A DNA stretch of 25,692 nucleotides. It comes from Candidatus Zixiibacteriota bacterium. GTDB taxonomy: Bacteria > Zixibacteria > MSB-5A5 > GN15 > FEB-12. Positions 15,123 to 23,325 of this stretch are shown here, piece by piece (positions within the stretch are counted from its first letter, which is position 1; each line of letters opens with the position of its first letter). The position numbers and the translations under genes are program-made. The notes beneath the pieces were generated by a model. The model was not told where the DNA came from. It saw only the letters and a program-made list of their open reading frames with translations, and made no database searches. The DNA lies in contig QNAG01000007.1 in assembly GCA_003641415.1 (NCBI GenBank), forward strand, positions 1-25,692, read 5' to 3'.

Positions 15123-15456
15123 GCTTCCCCGTCGCGAAAGCCTGAAGAGGCATCGCGATATTCAGAAGCTGCTGCGACATGGAAAGCGGGTTTCGGCTCA
15201 GGGGTTCCGTCTGTTCTGGGAACCAGCCGAAACCTTTGCGTATGCCTTGATTGTGTCTCGGAAACATGGAAACGCTGTCCATCGTAATCGAATCAAACGG
15301 CTTTTCAGGGAGACTATCCGTCTTAACAAGAAACTACTTTCCCATCCGGTCAGAATTCTGGTGTTGCCCTCCCTTGATATTGGGGAAGTTGTGGCGATTG
15401 ATATAGATGCAGAAATATCCCGGATCTTTAAAAAACTCGGTGGATCAAGTGACTAA
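15073..15456 (+). CDS. rnpA: Ribonuclease P protein component
   Basis: RnpA binds the RNase P RNA and helps 5' maturation of tRNA precursors. The protein has the RnpA core: RRESLKRHRDIQKLLRHGKR near the start, FALIVSRK-like YALIVSRKHGNAVHRNR, and the RNR box RNRIKRLFRE. The only standard start codon in frame is the GTG at 15073, because a TAG lies four codons upstream and there is no ATG, GTG or TTG between it and the conserved core. The gene would then overlap rpmH by 50 bases and give 127 residues with an 18-residue N-terminal extension. I see no good Shine-Dalgarno there, so it may be translationally coupled to rpmH. A non-standard start nearer the core cannot be excluded. Confidence 0.9.
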   Translation: MPKEEKDSPSRSHVRNKLPRRESLKRHRDIQKLLRHGKRVSAQGFRLFWEPAETFAYALIVSRKHGNAVHRNRIKRLFRETIRLNKKLLSHPVRILVLPSLDIGEVVAIDIDAEISRIFKKLGGSSD

Positions 15457-15772
15457 GCCACCGCAATTCCAGAGTAACATCAAGACCCACAACGACCATC
15501 CACCGCTTAAGTTGATTAATCTCTGGCATGGTCTCTCACCGATGTCCTGGCTATTACTGGCTGCAATCACGGTGTATCGCTATACTCTGTCGCCGTTTAT
15601 CGGTAATAGCTGCCGATTCGAGCCAACATGTTCACGGTATACAGAGCAAGCAATTCGACGTTTTGGAGCATGGAGAGGGAGCATTTTAGGTACAAAGCGA
15701 GTGCTTCGATGCCACCCATGGCATGAGGGGGGCTATGACCCGGTTCCAGATGAAACCGATAAACACGAATAA
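15449..15772 (+). CDS. yidD: Membrane protein insertion efficiency factor YidD
   Basis: YidD is a small protein associated with the inner membrane that aids YidC-dependent insertion. The hallmark is clear: YTLSPFIGNSCRFEPTCSRYTEQAIRRFG, then RVLRCHPWHEGGYDPVP near the C-terminus. The conserved part starts at about 15540, so the first residues are uncertain. I chose the GTG at 15449, which overlaps the rnpA stop region by eight bases and has GGTGG just upstream. In-frame alternatives are an ATG at 15407 (50-base overlap, no Shine-Dalgarno), a GTG at 15440 and an ATG at 15542. The gene lies between rnpA and yidC, as in most bacteria. Confidence 0.9.
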   Translation: MTKPPQFQSNIKTHNDHPPLKLINLWHGLSPMSWLLLAAITVYRYTLSPFIGNSCRFEPTCSRYTEQAIRRFGAWRGSILGTKRVLRCHPWHEGGYDPVPDETDKHE

Positions 15773-15802
15773 CTCATTGAAATACACTGTGTCAGGGAAG
15801 AT

Positions 15803-17527
15803 ATGCTGGACAAAAAGTCATTACCGTTAATTATTCTGCTCATTGCAGTTATTCTCTTTTACTATCCCATTTTGGAGTTCCTCGGATTAAATCCTCCGCC
15901 GGAGCCTGCGCCACAAACTGAACAGACTCAGGGATCTGCTGATTCACTTCAACCCATAGAAAAACCTACTACAGGGCAACCGACTCAACCCCTTACAGAT
16001 ACGGCAAAACCCGCACAAATACTTGAGCAAGATATCAGTTTGGATACTACTGCCGTAGATTCAGTCATTATTTCAACAAATAAGTATACAGCCATTCTTA
16101 GCAGTCTTGGCGGTGGTCCGGTCTCTATAAAACTCAAGGAACACTATTATCGCAATGGTGAAGAGATTGAGATGCTCCCGGAGGCTGATCATGCTACGCC
16201 TGATGCGGTTTTCGCTGGTGGAACATTCTCAACATCAATAATGCACTGTAGTTGTAATCTCACTCCGGGGTCATACGATGCTACCAGGGACACGCTCGAG
16301 ATTATCTATGAATATCTTTCTCCAGACAGTGGATTAATCAGGAAACGGTACCATTTTTATCCGGACAGCTATCACTTCAGCCTTAATATCGAGGTTGAAC
16401 AACGGGAAAAATTAGGTTTCGAGCGGCAGTATTCACTTGTCTGGAATACTCCCCTGGGGACTACTGAACCGCAAATGAAGCGGGATTATAACTCTTTTGA
16501 AGCAGTAGCAATGCAATCCGGCTCTCGCGAGGCTCTGGACGATTTTAAGGATGACACCCTGAGTCAATCGCTTGATGGGTATACTACCTGGGTGGGGGTA
16601 CGCTCGCTGTATTTCACCGCCATAATAATTCCACAAGGCCGCCAGGCAGACCTGGCTTTTGCCAATGGAAGTAAAAGGAAGGTATCTACCCCCGAGGGTC
16701 GAATTGAACAAAGAAAAATCACCGCCGGTTTGGTAATGCCATTTGCCAGTGTGAGTAGCTTTTCCGACAGTTTCACAGTGTACGTGGGTCCTATGGACTA
16801 TATGTTGATGTGGGACTACGATGTTGACTTAGAGGCTATGCTTAATATTGGCACATTCCCGTTTTTTGGCATGATTCTTAAGCCATTCGCCATTGCTATC
16901 TTGTGGTTATTACCAATAATGTACGACATTATCCCCAACTATGGCCTTGTAATCATCCTCTTTGCCTTGTTGGTGAAAATTATAACTCTGCCGCTGTCAA
17001 TGAAGCAGTTTAAGTCGATGCAGGCCATGAAGGAACTTGCTCCTCATATTGAAGAGTTGAAAAAGCAACATAAGAAGAATCCGCAGGCATTGCAGAAAGA
17101 GACCATGAAGCTGTATAAAACGCATGGTGTCAACCCCATGTCGGGCTGTCTGGTGATGCTGCCTCAGATGCCTTTAATGATAGCTATGTTCCGGGTTTTT
17201 CAGGCGACAGTCCTGCTCCGCGCTGCCCCGTTTGTTGGGTTTGTCGATGATCTGTCTCGTGGCGCTTCCGGATTCACTGATCCTTATATAATCCTGGTTA
17301 TTCTGATGGTTGGCACCCAGTTTATTTCGTCAAAATTAACAATGGCTTCCGGTCAGCAGCAACAGAAAGCTCTTATGTATATGATGCCTTTAATGATGGG
17401 CTTCCTTCTGTACAGCCTGCCATCGGGGTTGATTCTTTACTGGACTATCTTTTCCCTGATGTCACTACTGGACTGGTTCCTGTTTAAGCGAAATAAGATT
17501 AAGAATGTCGAGGTCAAAACGGCCTAA
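15803..17527 (+). CDS. yidC: Membrane protein insertase YidC (Oxa1 family)
   Basis: This 574-residue insertase has an N-terminal membrane anchor (about 5-28), a Pro/Gln-rich linker, a large periplasmic beta domain (about 75-335) and the conserved C-terminal helical core from about 355. That core has YGLVIILFALLVKIITLPL, a basic coiled-coil hairpin (MKELAPHIEELKKQHKKNP), NPMSGCLVMLPQMPL, and helices ending in DWFLFKR. The long periplasmic domain is the Gram-negative form. The residue equal to the E. coli groove Arg366 is Lys here (LVKIITLPL), as in Bacteroidetes relatives. AGGGAAG precedes the ATG. No jag/khpB gene follows; mnmE overlaps the 3' end by 23 bases. Confidence 0.97.
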   Translation: MLDKKSLPLIILLIAVILFYYPILEFLGLNPPPEPAPQTEQTQGSADSLQPIEKPTTGQPTQPLTDTAKPAQILEQDISLDTTAVDSVIISTNKYTAILSSLGGGPVSIKLKEHYYRNGEEIEMLPEADHATPDAVFAGGTFSTSIMHCSCNLTPGSYDATRDTLEIIYEYLSPDSGLIRKRYHFYPDSYHFSLNIEVEQREKLGFERQYSLVWNTPLGTTEPQMKRDYNSFEAVAMQSGSREALDDFKDDTLSQSLDGYTTWVGVRSLYFTAIIIPQGRQADLAFANGSKRKVSTPEGRIEQRKITAGLVMPFASVSSFSDSFTVYVGPMDYMLMWDYDVDLEAMLNIGTFPFFGMILKPFAIAILWLLPIMYDIIPNYGLVIILFALLVKIITLPLSMKQFKSMQAMKELAPHIEELKKQHKKNPQALQKETMKLYKTHGVNPMSGCLVMLPQMPLMIAMFRVFQATVLLRAAPFVGFVDDLSRGASGFTDPYIILVILMVGTQFISSKLTMASGQQQQKALMYMMPLMMGFLLYSLPSGLILYWTIFSLMSLLDWFLFKRNKIKNVEVKTA

Positions 17528-18920
17528 GGCCACTTCAGACTGTGACGGGAGCATCTTTCCGGACACAATTGCAGCTATAATCACCCCACCCGGCGAGGGT
17601 GGCATTGCAGCGGTGCGAATCGCCGGAAGGCAGAGCCTTTCTCTACTTAGTAAATGCTTCCAACCAGTATCACATGACAAACCAAAGCCGTTCCTTATGC
17701 GCTTGGGAAACTTCATTGACAGGTCGGGTAAACCTATCGACGAAGTTATGACAGTGTATATGCCACAAGGGAAGTCCTACACTGGGCAGGAGCAAGTTGA
17801 AATCTTCTGTCACGGAGGCCGTATGGTAGTCGAGTTAATTCTTGGCGAGCTGTTAGCCTCGGGGGCGCGCGCCGCTGAGCCGGGCGAGTTCACAAAACTG
17901 GCTTTTCTCGCTGGGCGAATGGACTTATCCCAGGCAGAAGCGGTAGCTGAGATAATCAACGCCAATACCGAAATGTCACATCTGGTAGCGCGGGAACATC
18001 TGTCGGGAGCATATACGGATGCTATCACCAGATTGCGAGCTATGATAATCTCGATAATAGCCGATATTGAAGCCTCGATAGATTTCGCAGAAGAGCAAAG
18101 CAAGCCTGAAGAACAGTCCGGATTGCTCAACTCTATTGCGGATATCAGAAGTGATATTGATAAACTTGTTAAAACCTACAAGGGCGGTAGGCTTCTAAAG
18201 GAAGGTTTCAAAGTAGCCATAGCTGGAAGACCTAATGCTGGCAAATCATCTCTTTTTAATCTTCTTTTGAGCCGTCAGAGAGCTTTGGTTACGCCTACTG
18301 CAGGAACTACACGCGATTATCTTTCAGAGTGGATAGACTTGGGCGGTTTTCCGGTGAATCTGATAGCTACAGCCGGACTTCGCACAAGTGGTGGACAGAT
18401 AGAAAAAGCCAGTCACAAATCAGCCCGGGAAGTAATCTCATCGGCGGACCTGGTGTTGTGGTTAATCGATCTGTCACATCGGAGTTGGAAACGAAATCTT
18501 GAAATAGACATTAAAAGCCTGCCAAATCGTCGTATTATATTGGTGGGCAATAAGATAGACTTGGTTGAAAAAGCCCCGACTATGCCCCTATCGTTAGCAA
18601 AGTGGAAAATGTTCCATACCTCATGCAAAACTAACCGGGGGTTGAAATCGCTCAGGGAAGCGGTTCTGGAGCAGCTGCGCCGGGATATGCCTGATCTTAC
18701 TTCCGGTTTGGTGGTTACTTCGGCTCGTCATCAACAAAAACTGAAATTAGCGCTGGATGCTCTCCGAACAGCGGAAAAGCAGATTCCCCAAGGTGAATTA
18801 CAGGAAATTGTTGCTTTCACGCTGAGAGAAGCAGTAACTGCTATTGATGAGATAACAGGTCGTGTTTATTCTGAGGAAATTTTAGGCGAGATTTTTTCGA
18901 GGTTCTGTATTGGAAAATAA
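17505..18920 (+). CDS. mnmE: tRNA modification GTPase MnmE, with altered G3 motif
   Basis: MnmE and MnmG together modify U34 of certain tRNAs (5-carboxymethylaminomethyl group). This 471-residue protein has the N-terminal folate-binding domain (DTIAAIITPPGEGGIAAVRI), a helical domain, an inserted G domain and the C-terminal FCIGK motif with the catalytic Cys. In the G domain, G1 is GRPNAGKSS (about 241-249), the K-loop/G2 is TAGTTRDY and G4 is NKID (about 348-351). The G3 motif, normally DTAG, reads ATAG here: codon 288 is GCT (18366-18368), so the Mg/water-coordinating Asp is Ala. A single base change (GAT to GCT) would explain it. The ATG at 17505 overlaps yidC and has a weak Shine-Dalgarno; the true start could lie slightly downstream. 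Confidence 0.95.
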   Translation: MSRSKRPKATSDCDGSIFPDTIAAIITPPGEGGIAAVRIAGRQSLSLLSKCFQPVSHDKPKPFLMRLGNFIDRSGKPIDEVMTVYMPQGKSYTGQEQVEIFCHGGRMVVELILGELLASGARAAEPGEFTKLAFLAGRMDLSQAEAVAEIINANTEMSHLVAREHLSGAYTDAITRLRAMIISIIADIEASIDFAEEQSKPEEQSGLLNSIADIRSDIDKLVKTYKGGRLLKEGFKVAIAGRPNAGKSSLFNLLLSRQRALVTPTAGTTRDYLSEWIDLGGFPVNLIATAGLRTSGGQIEKASHKSAREVISSADLVLWLIDLSHRSWKRNLEIDIKSLPNRRIILVGNKIDLVEKAPTMPLSLAKWKMFHTSCKTNRGLKSLREAVLEQLRRDMPDLTSGLVVTSARHQQKLKLALDALRTAEKQIPQGELQEIVAFTLREAVTAIDEITGRVYSEEILGEIFSRFCIGK

Positions 18921-18992
18921 AAACGTGCATACATTATTTTCGCTGTATATTACAACAGTTCGAGAACCAAAAGAAGAAAATCTCTCTATTGG

Positions 18993-19008
18993 GGTTTCAC
19001 GTGAAACA
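18993..19008. promoter_or_regulatory. parS centromere site between mnmE and mnmG
   Basis: The 14-bp core GTTTCACGTGAAAC (18994-19007) is a perfect palindrome. The 16-mer matches the Spo0J/ParB parS consensus TGTTTCACGTGAAACA at 15 of 16 positions. A parAB pair lies 2.7 kb downstream. It would be a nucleation point for ParB loading. Confidence 0.93.
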
Positions 19009-19052
19009 GTGGCAGAACTGTTCACTGAAGAAGTAAACAGGATAACTTGCTG

Positions 19053-20924
19053 ATGTCGAATATCGATTTTGATGTAATAGTTGTAGGTGGTGGTCATGCC
19101 GGGGTGGAGGCTGCTTTAGTAGTAGCCCGAATGGGTAAGACAGCCGCATTCGTCACTATGGACATTGAAAAATTGGCTCTCATGTCATGCAATCCCGCTA
19201 TTGGCGGCATAGGCAAATCTCAATTGGTTAAAGAGATAGATGCTCTCGGCGGTTTCATGGGAGAAGCCATAGATGCTACCGGTATCCAGTTTCGACGATT
19301 GAATCTCTCACGTGGTCCTGCTGTCTGGTCTACTCGCGCTCAGGCTGATCGCATAGCCTATAATCGCTTCGTAGTCAACTATGTAAAAAAACAGCCAAAT
19401 ATCACTCTAATTGATGGAATCGCCGGCGAAATCCTCACTAAACATGGAAATGCGGTGGGAATACGACTGGAGGATGGTCGCGCTTTCACTGCCAGCGCAG
19501 TCATTTTAGCTACCGGCACATTCCTTGGGGGACTCATTCACATTGGAGAAAAGCAGGTTAAATCCGGACGGATGGGAGAACCGGCAGCATACGACTTGTC
19601 AGACTCTCTTCGATCACTTGGCTTTGAAGTTGGAAGACTTAAGACCGGAACACCGCCACGGCTCGATGGATCCACTATCGACTGGTCTCGATGTACAGTC
19701 CAACCGGGAGAAGAACCAGTACCATTCTTTTCTGTCCGTTCTCCAAAAAGAAAATTAAAACAGACTTGTTGCCACCTGACTTACACCACTGATAAAACGA
19801 AGGAGATTGTCAACGCAAATATGAAGCGTTCGCCAATCTTCTCAGGACAGATTCAATCTACCGGTCCCAGATATTGCCCGTCAATTGAGGATAAGTTTTA
19901 CCGGTTTGCCGAGAAGGAGAGCCACCAGATATTCCTCGAGCCGGAAGGAAATGGCACTAACGAGATATACCCTAACGGCTTCGCTACAGCTCTACCGGAA
20001 GAAGTACAAAATAAAGCAATCAGAACTATTGTTGGTTTGGAAAATGTTAAGGTAACTAAACCCGGCTATGCTATCGAGTATGATTACTGTCCGGCCTGTC
20101 AGATCAAACCTACCATGGAGACCCATCGAGTTAAACGGCTATTTTTTGCAGGTCAACTCAACGGAACCTCCGGCTATGAAGAAGCTGCCGCCCAAGGCCT
20201 TATGGCTGGTATCAACGCTGTCCTGAGTATTGAAGGCGAATCGCCGTTAGTTCTTGATAGATCGGAAGCATATATCGGGGTTATGGTCGATGATCTGACT
20301 ACACGATCCACCACAGAGCCTTATCGGATGTTCACCTCGAGGGCTGAGTATCGGCTGGTTCTTCGAGAAGACAATGCCCGGGATCGGCTTGCCAAATACG
20401 CTGAAAGGTATAACTTGGTACAGGAATCCGAGTTGGAGGATTTCAGGAAACTTCAGGATCAAACCGAAGCGACTATTCGCTACTTGAAGAAAAAACGTGT
20501 CCAAATATCGGAGTTGGGCAAATATGGAAAACGCTTTAAGCGCACATCCAATATCAGCTTCGAGAACTTTCTCAAACAACCCAATGTTTCTATCGAAAGC
20601 GCTTTATCGCTGCTGGTTGAGCTTGACAGCAATTTTACAGACAAAAGAGAAGCTATGCTGCGAGCAGCTATAACGATTCGATATTCGGGTTATATTGATA
20701 AGCAACAAAGGGATATAGACAAGTTTAAGAAGATGGAAACTGAAACTATACCTGTCGATTTCAACTACGACTCTGTACCGGGACTAAAGACTGAGGCTCG
20801 GCAGAAATTGCTTCGCTTTCGCCCCGGTTCACTCGGTAAGGCAAGCCGTCTTGAAGGCATAACTCCGGGCGATGTTGGTGTTTTATCAGTGTTTGTCCAC
20901 AGGTGGAAAAGCGCTGTACGATGA
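19053..20924 (+). CDS. mnmG: tRNA uridine-5-carboxymethylaminomethyl modification enzyme MnmG (GidA)
   Basis: This FAD-dependent partner of MnmE has 623 residues. The dinucleotide-binding start is IVVGGGHAGVEAA. Other family blocks are PAIGGIGKSQLVKEIDALGG, GRMGEPAA, LKTGTPPRLDG, RYCPSIEDKFYRF, GTSGYEEAAAQGLMAGINA and RAEYRLVLREDNARDRL. The C-terminal MnmE-binding region is present (SVPGLKTEARQKLLRFRPGSLGKASRL). An in-frame TTG at 19047 gives two more residues, but AGGA (19039-19042) is better spaced to the ATG at 19053. The stop codon overlaps the rsmG start as ATGA, so the two genes are translationally coupled. Pairing with MnmE in the same cluster fits their complex. Confidence 0.97.
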   Translation: MSNIDFDVIVVGGGHAGVEAALVVARMGKTAAFVTMDIEKLALMSCNPAIGGIGKSQLVKEIDALGGFMGEAIDATGIQFRRLNLSRGPAVWSTRAQADRIAYNRFVVNYVKKQPNITLIDGIAGEILTKHGNAVGIRLEDGRAFTASAVILATGTFLGGLIHIGEKQVKSGRMGEPAAYDLSDSLRSLGFEVGRLKTGTPPRLDGSTIDWSRCTVQPGEEPVPFFSVRSPKRKLKQTCCHLTYTTDKTKEIVNANMKRSPIFSGQIQSTGPRYCPSIEDKFYRFAEKESHQIFLEPEGNGTNEIYPNGFATALPEEVQNKAIRTIVGLENVKVTKPGYAIEYDYCPACQIKPTMETHRVKRLFFAGQLNGTSGYEEAAAQGLMAGINAVLSIEGESPLVLDRSEAYIGVMVDDLTTRSTTEPYRMFTSRAEYRLVLREDNARDRLAKYAERYNLVQESELEDFRKLQDQTEATIRYLKKKRVQISELGKYGKRFKRTSNISFENFLKQPNVSIESALSLLVELDSNFTDKREAMLRAAITIRYSGYIDKQQRDIDKFKKMETETIPVDFNYDSVPGLKTEARQKLLRFRPGSLGKASRLEGITPGDVGVLSVFVHRWKSAVR

Positions 20925-21535
20925 GTGACGGGATCAAAACATACTTCTACAATCAATCAGAGCTTTTGACACGTATAGACCCTGACAATCGCATTGCGGT
21001 ATATTTCGATCTTCTTTCTCAAGAGAATAAACGTATCAACCTTGTTTCACGTGAAACAATAGCTGGCCATCTTCCTAAACTTACAGCCGAATCACTTGAG
21101 CCGCTCGAGATACTTGAGCAATCACACATTCATCGTTATCTGGATATCGGTTCGGGCGGAGGTTTCCCAGCCGTCCCCATTCTTCTTACCCGGAATATCG
21201 AAAATGTTACCCTTGTAGAACGCACACTGAAGAAAGTAGCCGCTCTTCGTCGCATTCTCCTTGCTTTGAATCTAAAAGCAGGGATTGCCCCTGTCACATT
21301 TGAGGAGTTCAAGCCACTCGACAATGATTATGACCTGATTACAATGCGACTTGTTAAACTCACATCTCGACTGCTGAACCGCATTATCCCCTTATTATCT
21401 TCTAAGGGTGTGTTTGTCTATTATGCACAGGCTAAATTGGACAAAATAAATGATGCCACCATCATTAAATCCGCCCGTTTTCAGGATGAACAAGGGGAAA
21501 CCAAGATGGTTACGTACTTCTACCGAAATGAGTAA
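20921..21535 (+). CDS. rsmG: 16S rRNA (guanine-527-N7)-methyltransferase RsmG
   Basis: RsmG methylates G527 of 16S rRNA using SAM. The Rossmann motif I, LDIGSGGGFPAVPI, is intact, and LITMRLVKLTSRLL is the later conserved block. Length, about 204 residues, is normal. I chose the ATG at 20921, which overlaps the mnmG stop as ATGA. An in-frame GTG at 20903 would add six residues. A perfect parS site (21043-21058) lies inside the gene and encodes the residues VSRET. A gap of 186 bases follows before parA. Confidence 0.95.
   Translation: MSDGIKTYFYNQSELLTRIDPDNRIAVYFDLLSQENKRINLVSRETIAGHLPKLTAESLEPLEILEQSHIHRYLDIGSGGGFPAVPILLTRNIENVTLVERTLKKVAALRRILLALNLKAGIAPVTFEEFKPLDNDYDLITMRLVKLTSRLLNRIIPLLSSKGVFVYYAQAKLDKINDATIIKSARFQDEQGETKMVTYFYRNE
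21043..21058. promoter_or_regulatory. Perfect parS centromere site inside rsmG
   Basis: TGTTTCACGTGAAACA matches the ParB/Spo0J parS consensus at all 16 positions and is fully palindromic. It is about 2.05 kb from the first site and 0.7 kb upstream of parA. The codons used read Val-Ser-Arg-Glu-Thr. Confidence 0.96.
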
Positions 21536-21721
21536 GAAAACTACTTCGGGACAGCATTCCAAATAAAAGGGCGATCACAAACTTTTAAGACAATTTTACA
21601 GTGTCCATTTTCTACTATAACCTCAGGGAGATTGTAACATTTTAGTTGATTATCCTGTTGTGTACCGTTAGCATACTCCAAGGATATCGTTTCATGTGAC
21701 GTTCTCAACAAGGAGTGTTGG

Positions 21722-22480
21722 TTGGGCAAAATCATTGCTGTGGCAAATCAAAAGGGAGGCGTAGGCAAAACTACTACGGCAGTTAATCTTAGCTCCTGCC
21801 TTGCGGCGGCCGAATACAAGACTTGCTTGGTAGATATGGACCCTCAGGCTAACTCTACCAGCGGGGTTGGAGTGAACCAGGAAGAGATAGAATTATCGAT
21901 CTATGATGTTCTTATTGGCCAAAAGTCATTCGTTGAGTGCGTTCGAGAAACAGACCTTGCCTACCTTCATATTATGCCGTCATCAATCTCTTTAGTCGGG
22001 GCGGAAGTGGAGTTGGTATCCATGATGTCACGTGAAAGCCGCCTAAAATCGGCGCTGTCCACGATAAAAGAGGAATACCAGTATATCATTATTGACTGCC
22101 CACCATCGCTGGGTCTGTTGACAATCAATACTTTGACTGCCGCAGATTCGGTGATTATTCCTATTCAATGTGAGTATTACGCTCTCGAAGGTCTCGGGCA
22201 ACTTATGAATACGATTAAACTCGTACAGCAAAACCTCAACCCTGATCTTCAAATCGAAGGTGTGCTGTTAACCATGTATGACAAGCGGCTTAACCTGTCA
22301 CGTGAAGTTCAATCACAGGTACGAGATCATTTCAATAGTAAGGTATACAATACTGTTATCTCAAGAAATGTCCGTTTATCTGAAGCGCCATCGTTTGGGA
22401 AACCAATAATCCTCTATGATGTCCTCTCGACCGGCGCCGAAAACTACATGGCTCTTACAAGGGAGATTGTAGAACAATGA
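21722..22480 (+). CDS. parA: Chromosome-partitioning ATPase ParA (Soj)
   Basis: This 252-residue ParA/MinD-type ATPase moves ParB-parS complexes along the nucleoid. The deviant Walker A, KGGVGKTT, sits at about residues 11-18 with both the signature and catalytic Lys. Further motifs are the Walker A' DMDPQANST and IIIDCPPSLGLLT. There is no N-terminal helix-turn-helix, so this is the chromosomal (type Ib/Soj) form. The start codon is TTG: AAGGAG (21710-21715) lies six bases upstream and the protein begins MGKIIAVANQKGG as family members do. It overlaps parB by four bases (ATGA). The 186-base gap upstream probably carries its own promoter. Confidence 0.97.
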   Translation: MGKIIAVANQKGGVGKTTTAVNLSSCLAAAEYKTCLVDMDPQANSTSGVGVNQEEIELSIYDVLIGQKSFVECVRETDLAYLHIMPSSISLVGAEVELVSMMSRESRLKSALSTIKEEYQYIIIDCPPSLGLLTINTLTAADSVIIPIQCEYYALEGLGQLMNTIKLVQQNLNPDLQIEGVLLTMYDKRLNLSREVQSQVRDHFNSKVYNTVISRNVRLSEAPSFGKPIILYDVLSTGAENYMALTREIVEQ

Positions 22481-23319
22481 AAAAGATGGTGCTTGGAAAG
22501 GGACTTGATGCCCTGATACCCAATGAATCAATAACCGGTGTCAACGAACGTAAGTTTCGAATGATAGCCCTTGATCGAATCGCTCCAAACCCGATGCAGC
22601 CCCGACGGGATTTTGATTCCGAGAACCTCCAACAACTGGCCAATTCGTTAAAGCGCGATGGCATCATGCAACCGCTGGTAGTTGTACAACATGGGTCTAT
22701 GTTTACTATTATTGCCGGAGAACGAAGATTTCGCGCTGCCCGCCTGGCTGGACTTGATGAAGTGCCAGTCGTTATCGGGGAGGAAATCGACGAAGGTCGC
22801 ATGCTCGAACTCGCCTTAATCGAAAATCTCCAGCGTGAGGATTTAAATCCTATCGAAATGGCTGAAGCGTACCGGTCTTTAATCGAGAAATGTGACCACA
22901 CTCAAAGCGAGCTGGCCTCCCGAGTAGGCAAAAGCCGAGCGGCTGTAGCAAACGCCATGCGGCTGCTGTCATTGCCGGAATCTATTAAACAGATGGTGCG
23001 TTCCGGACATCTTAGTGAAGGACATGCCCGTACAATGCTGGCTCTTGACAGCGAAGAGGAGATGCTTGGTTTAGCTCGTCGCATTGAAGAAGAATCCCTC
23101 TCGGTGCGTGACGTGGAACGGCATACAGTCAAAGCCCATCGGAGATCAGCTACTCGGCGACGGGTACCGGCTATCATGGAAATGGAGACGCATCTCAAGC
23201 AACTCATGGGAACATCAGTGCGTATAATCACCGGTCGCAAAAAAGGCCGTATCGAGATTGAATACTATGGCATTGATGATCTCAATCGCCTGTTGGAGTT
23301 ATTTCAAAAGATCGGGTAG
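22477..23319 (+). CDS. parB: Chromosome-partitioning protein ParB (Spo0J), parS-binding CTPase
   Basis: This 280-residue protein loads at parS and spreads as a CTP-dependent clamp. It starts with the ParA-stimulating segment (MVLGKGLDALIP). The CTP-binding N-domain has NPMQPRRDF, GIMQPLVV and the arginine patch GERRFRAARLAG. ENLQREDLNPIEMAEAY precedes a KorB-like helix-turn-helix (TQSELASRVGKSRAAVANAMRLL). The C-terminal dimerisation domain ends the protein. Two good parS sites lie upstream in the same cluster, so the ParABS set is complete. It is coupled to parA by an ATGA overlap and followed after six bases by the M23 peptidase gene. Confidence 0.97.
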   Translation: MKKMVLGKGLDALIPNESITGVNERKFRMIALDRIAPNPMQPRRDFDSENLQQLANSLKRDGIMQPLVVVQHGSMFTIIAGERRFRAARLAGLDEVPVVIGEEIDEGRMLELALIENLQREDLNPIEMAEAYRSLIEKCDHTQSELASRVGKSRAAVANAMRLLSLPESIKQMVRSGHLSEGHARTMLALDSEEEMLGLARRIEEESLSVRDVERHTVKAHRRSATRRRVPAIMEMETHLKQLMGTSVRIITGRKKGRIEIEYYGIDDLNRLLELFQKIG

Positions 23320-23325
23320 GTACTT

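Noticed and set aside
20895..20911. Back-to-back GTCCACAGGTGGAAAAG resembling paired DnaA boxes
   Set aside because: It lies inside the conserved C-terminal coding part of mnmG, matches the consensus poorly and stands alone.
21541..21735. A 64-codon minus-strand frame in the rsmG-parA gap
   Set aside because: No supporting signals; it crosses the parA ribosome binding site region and resembles nothing known.
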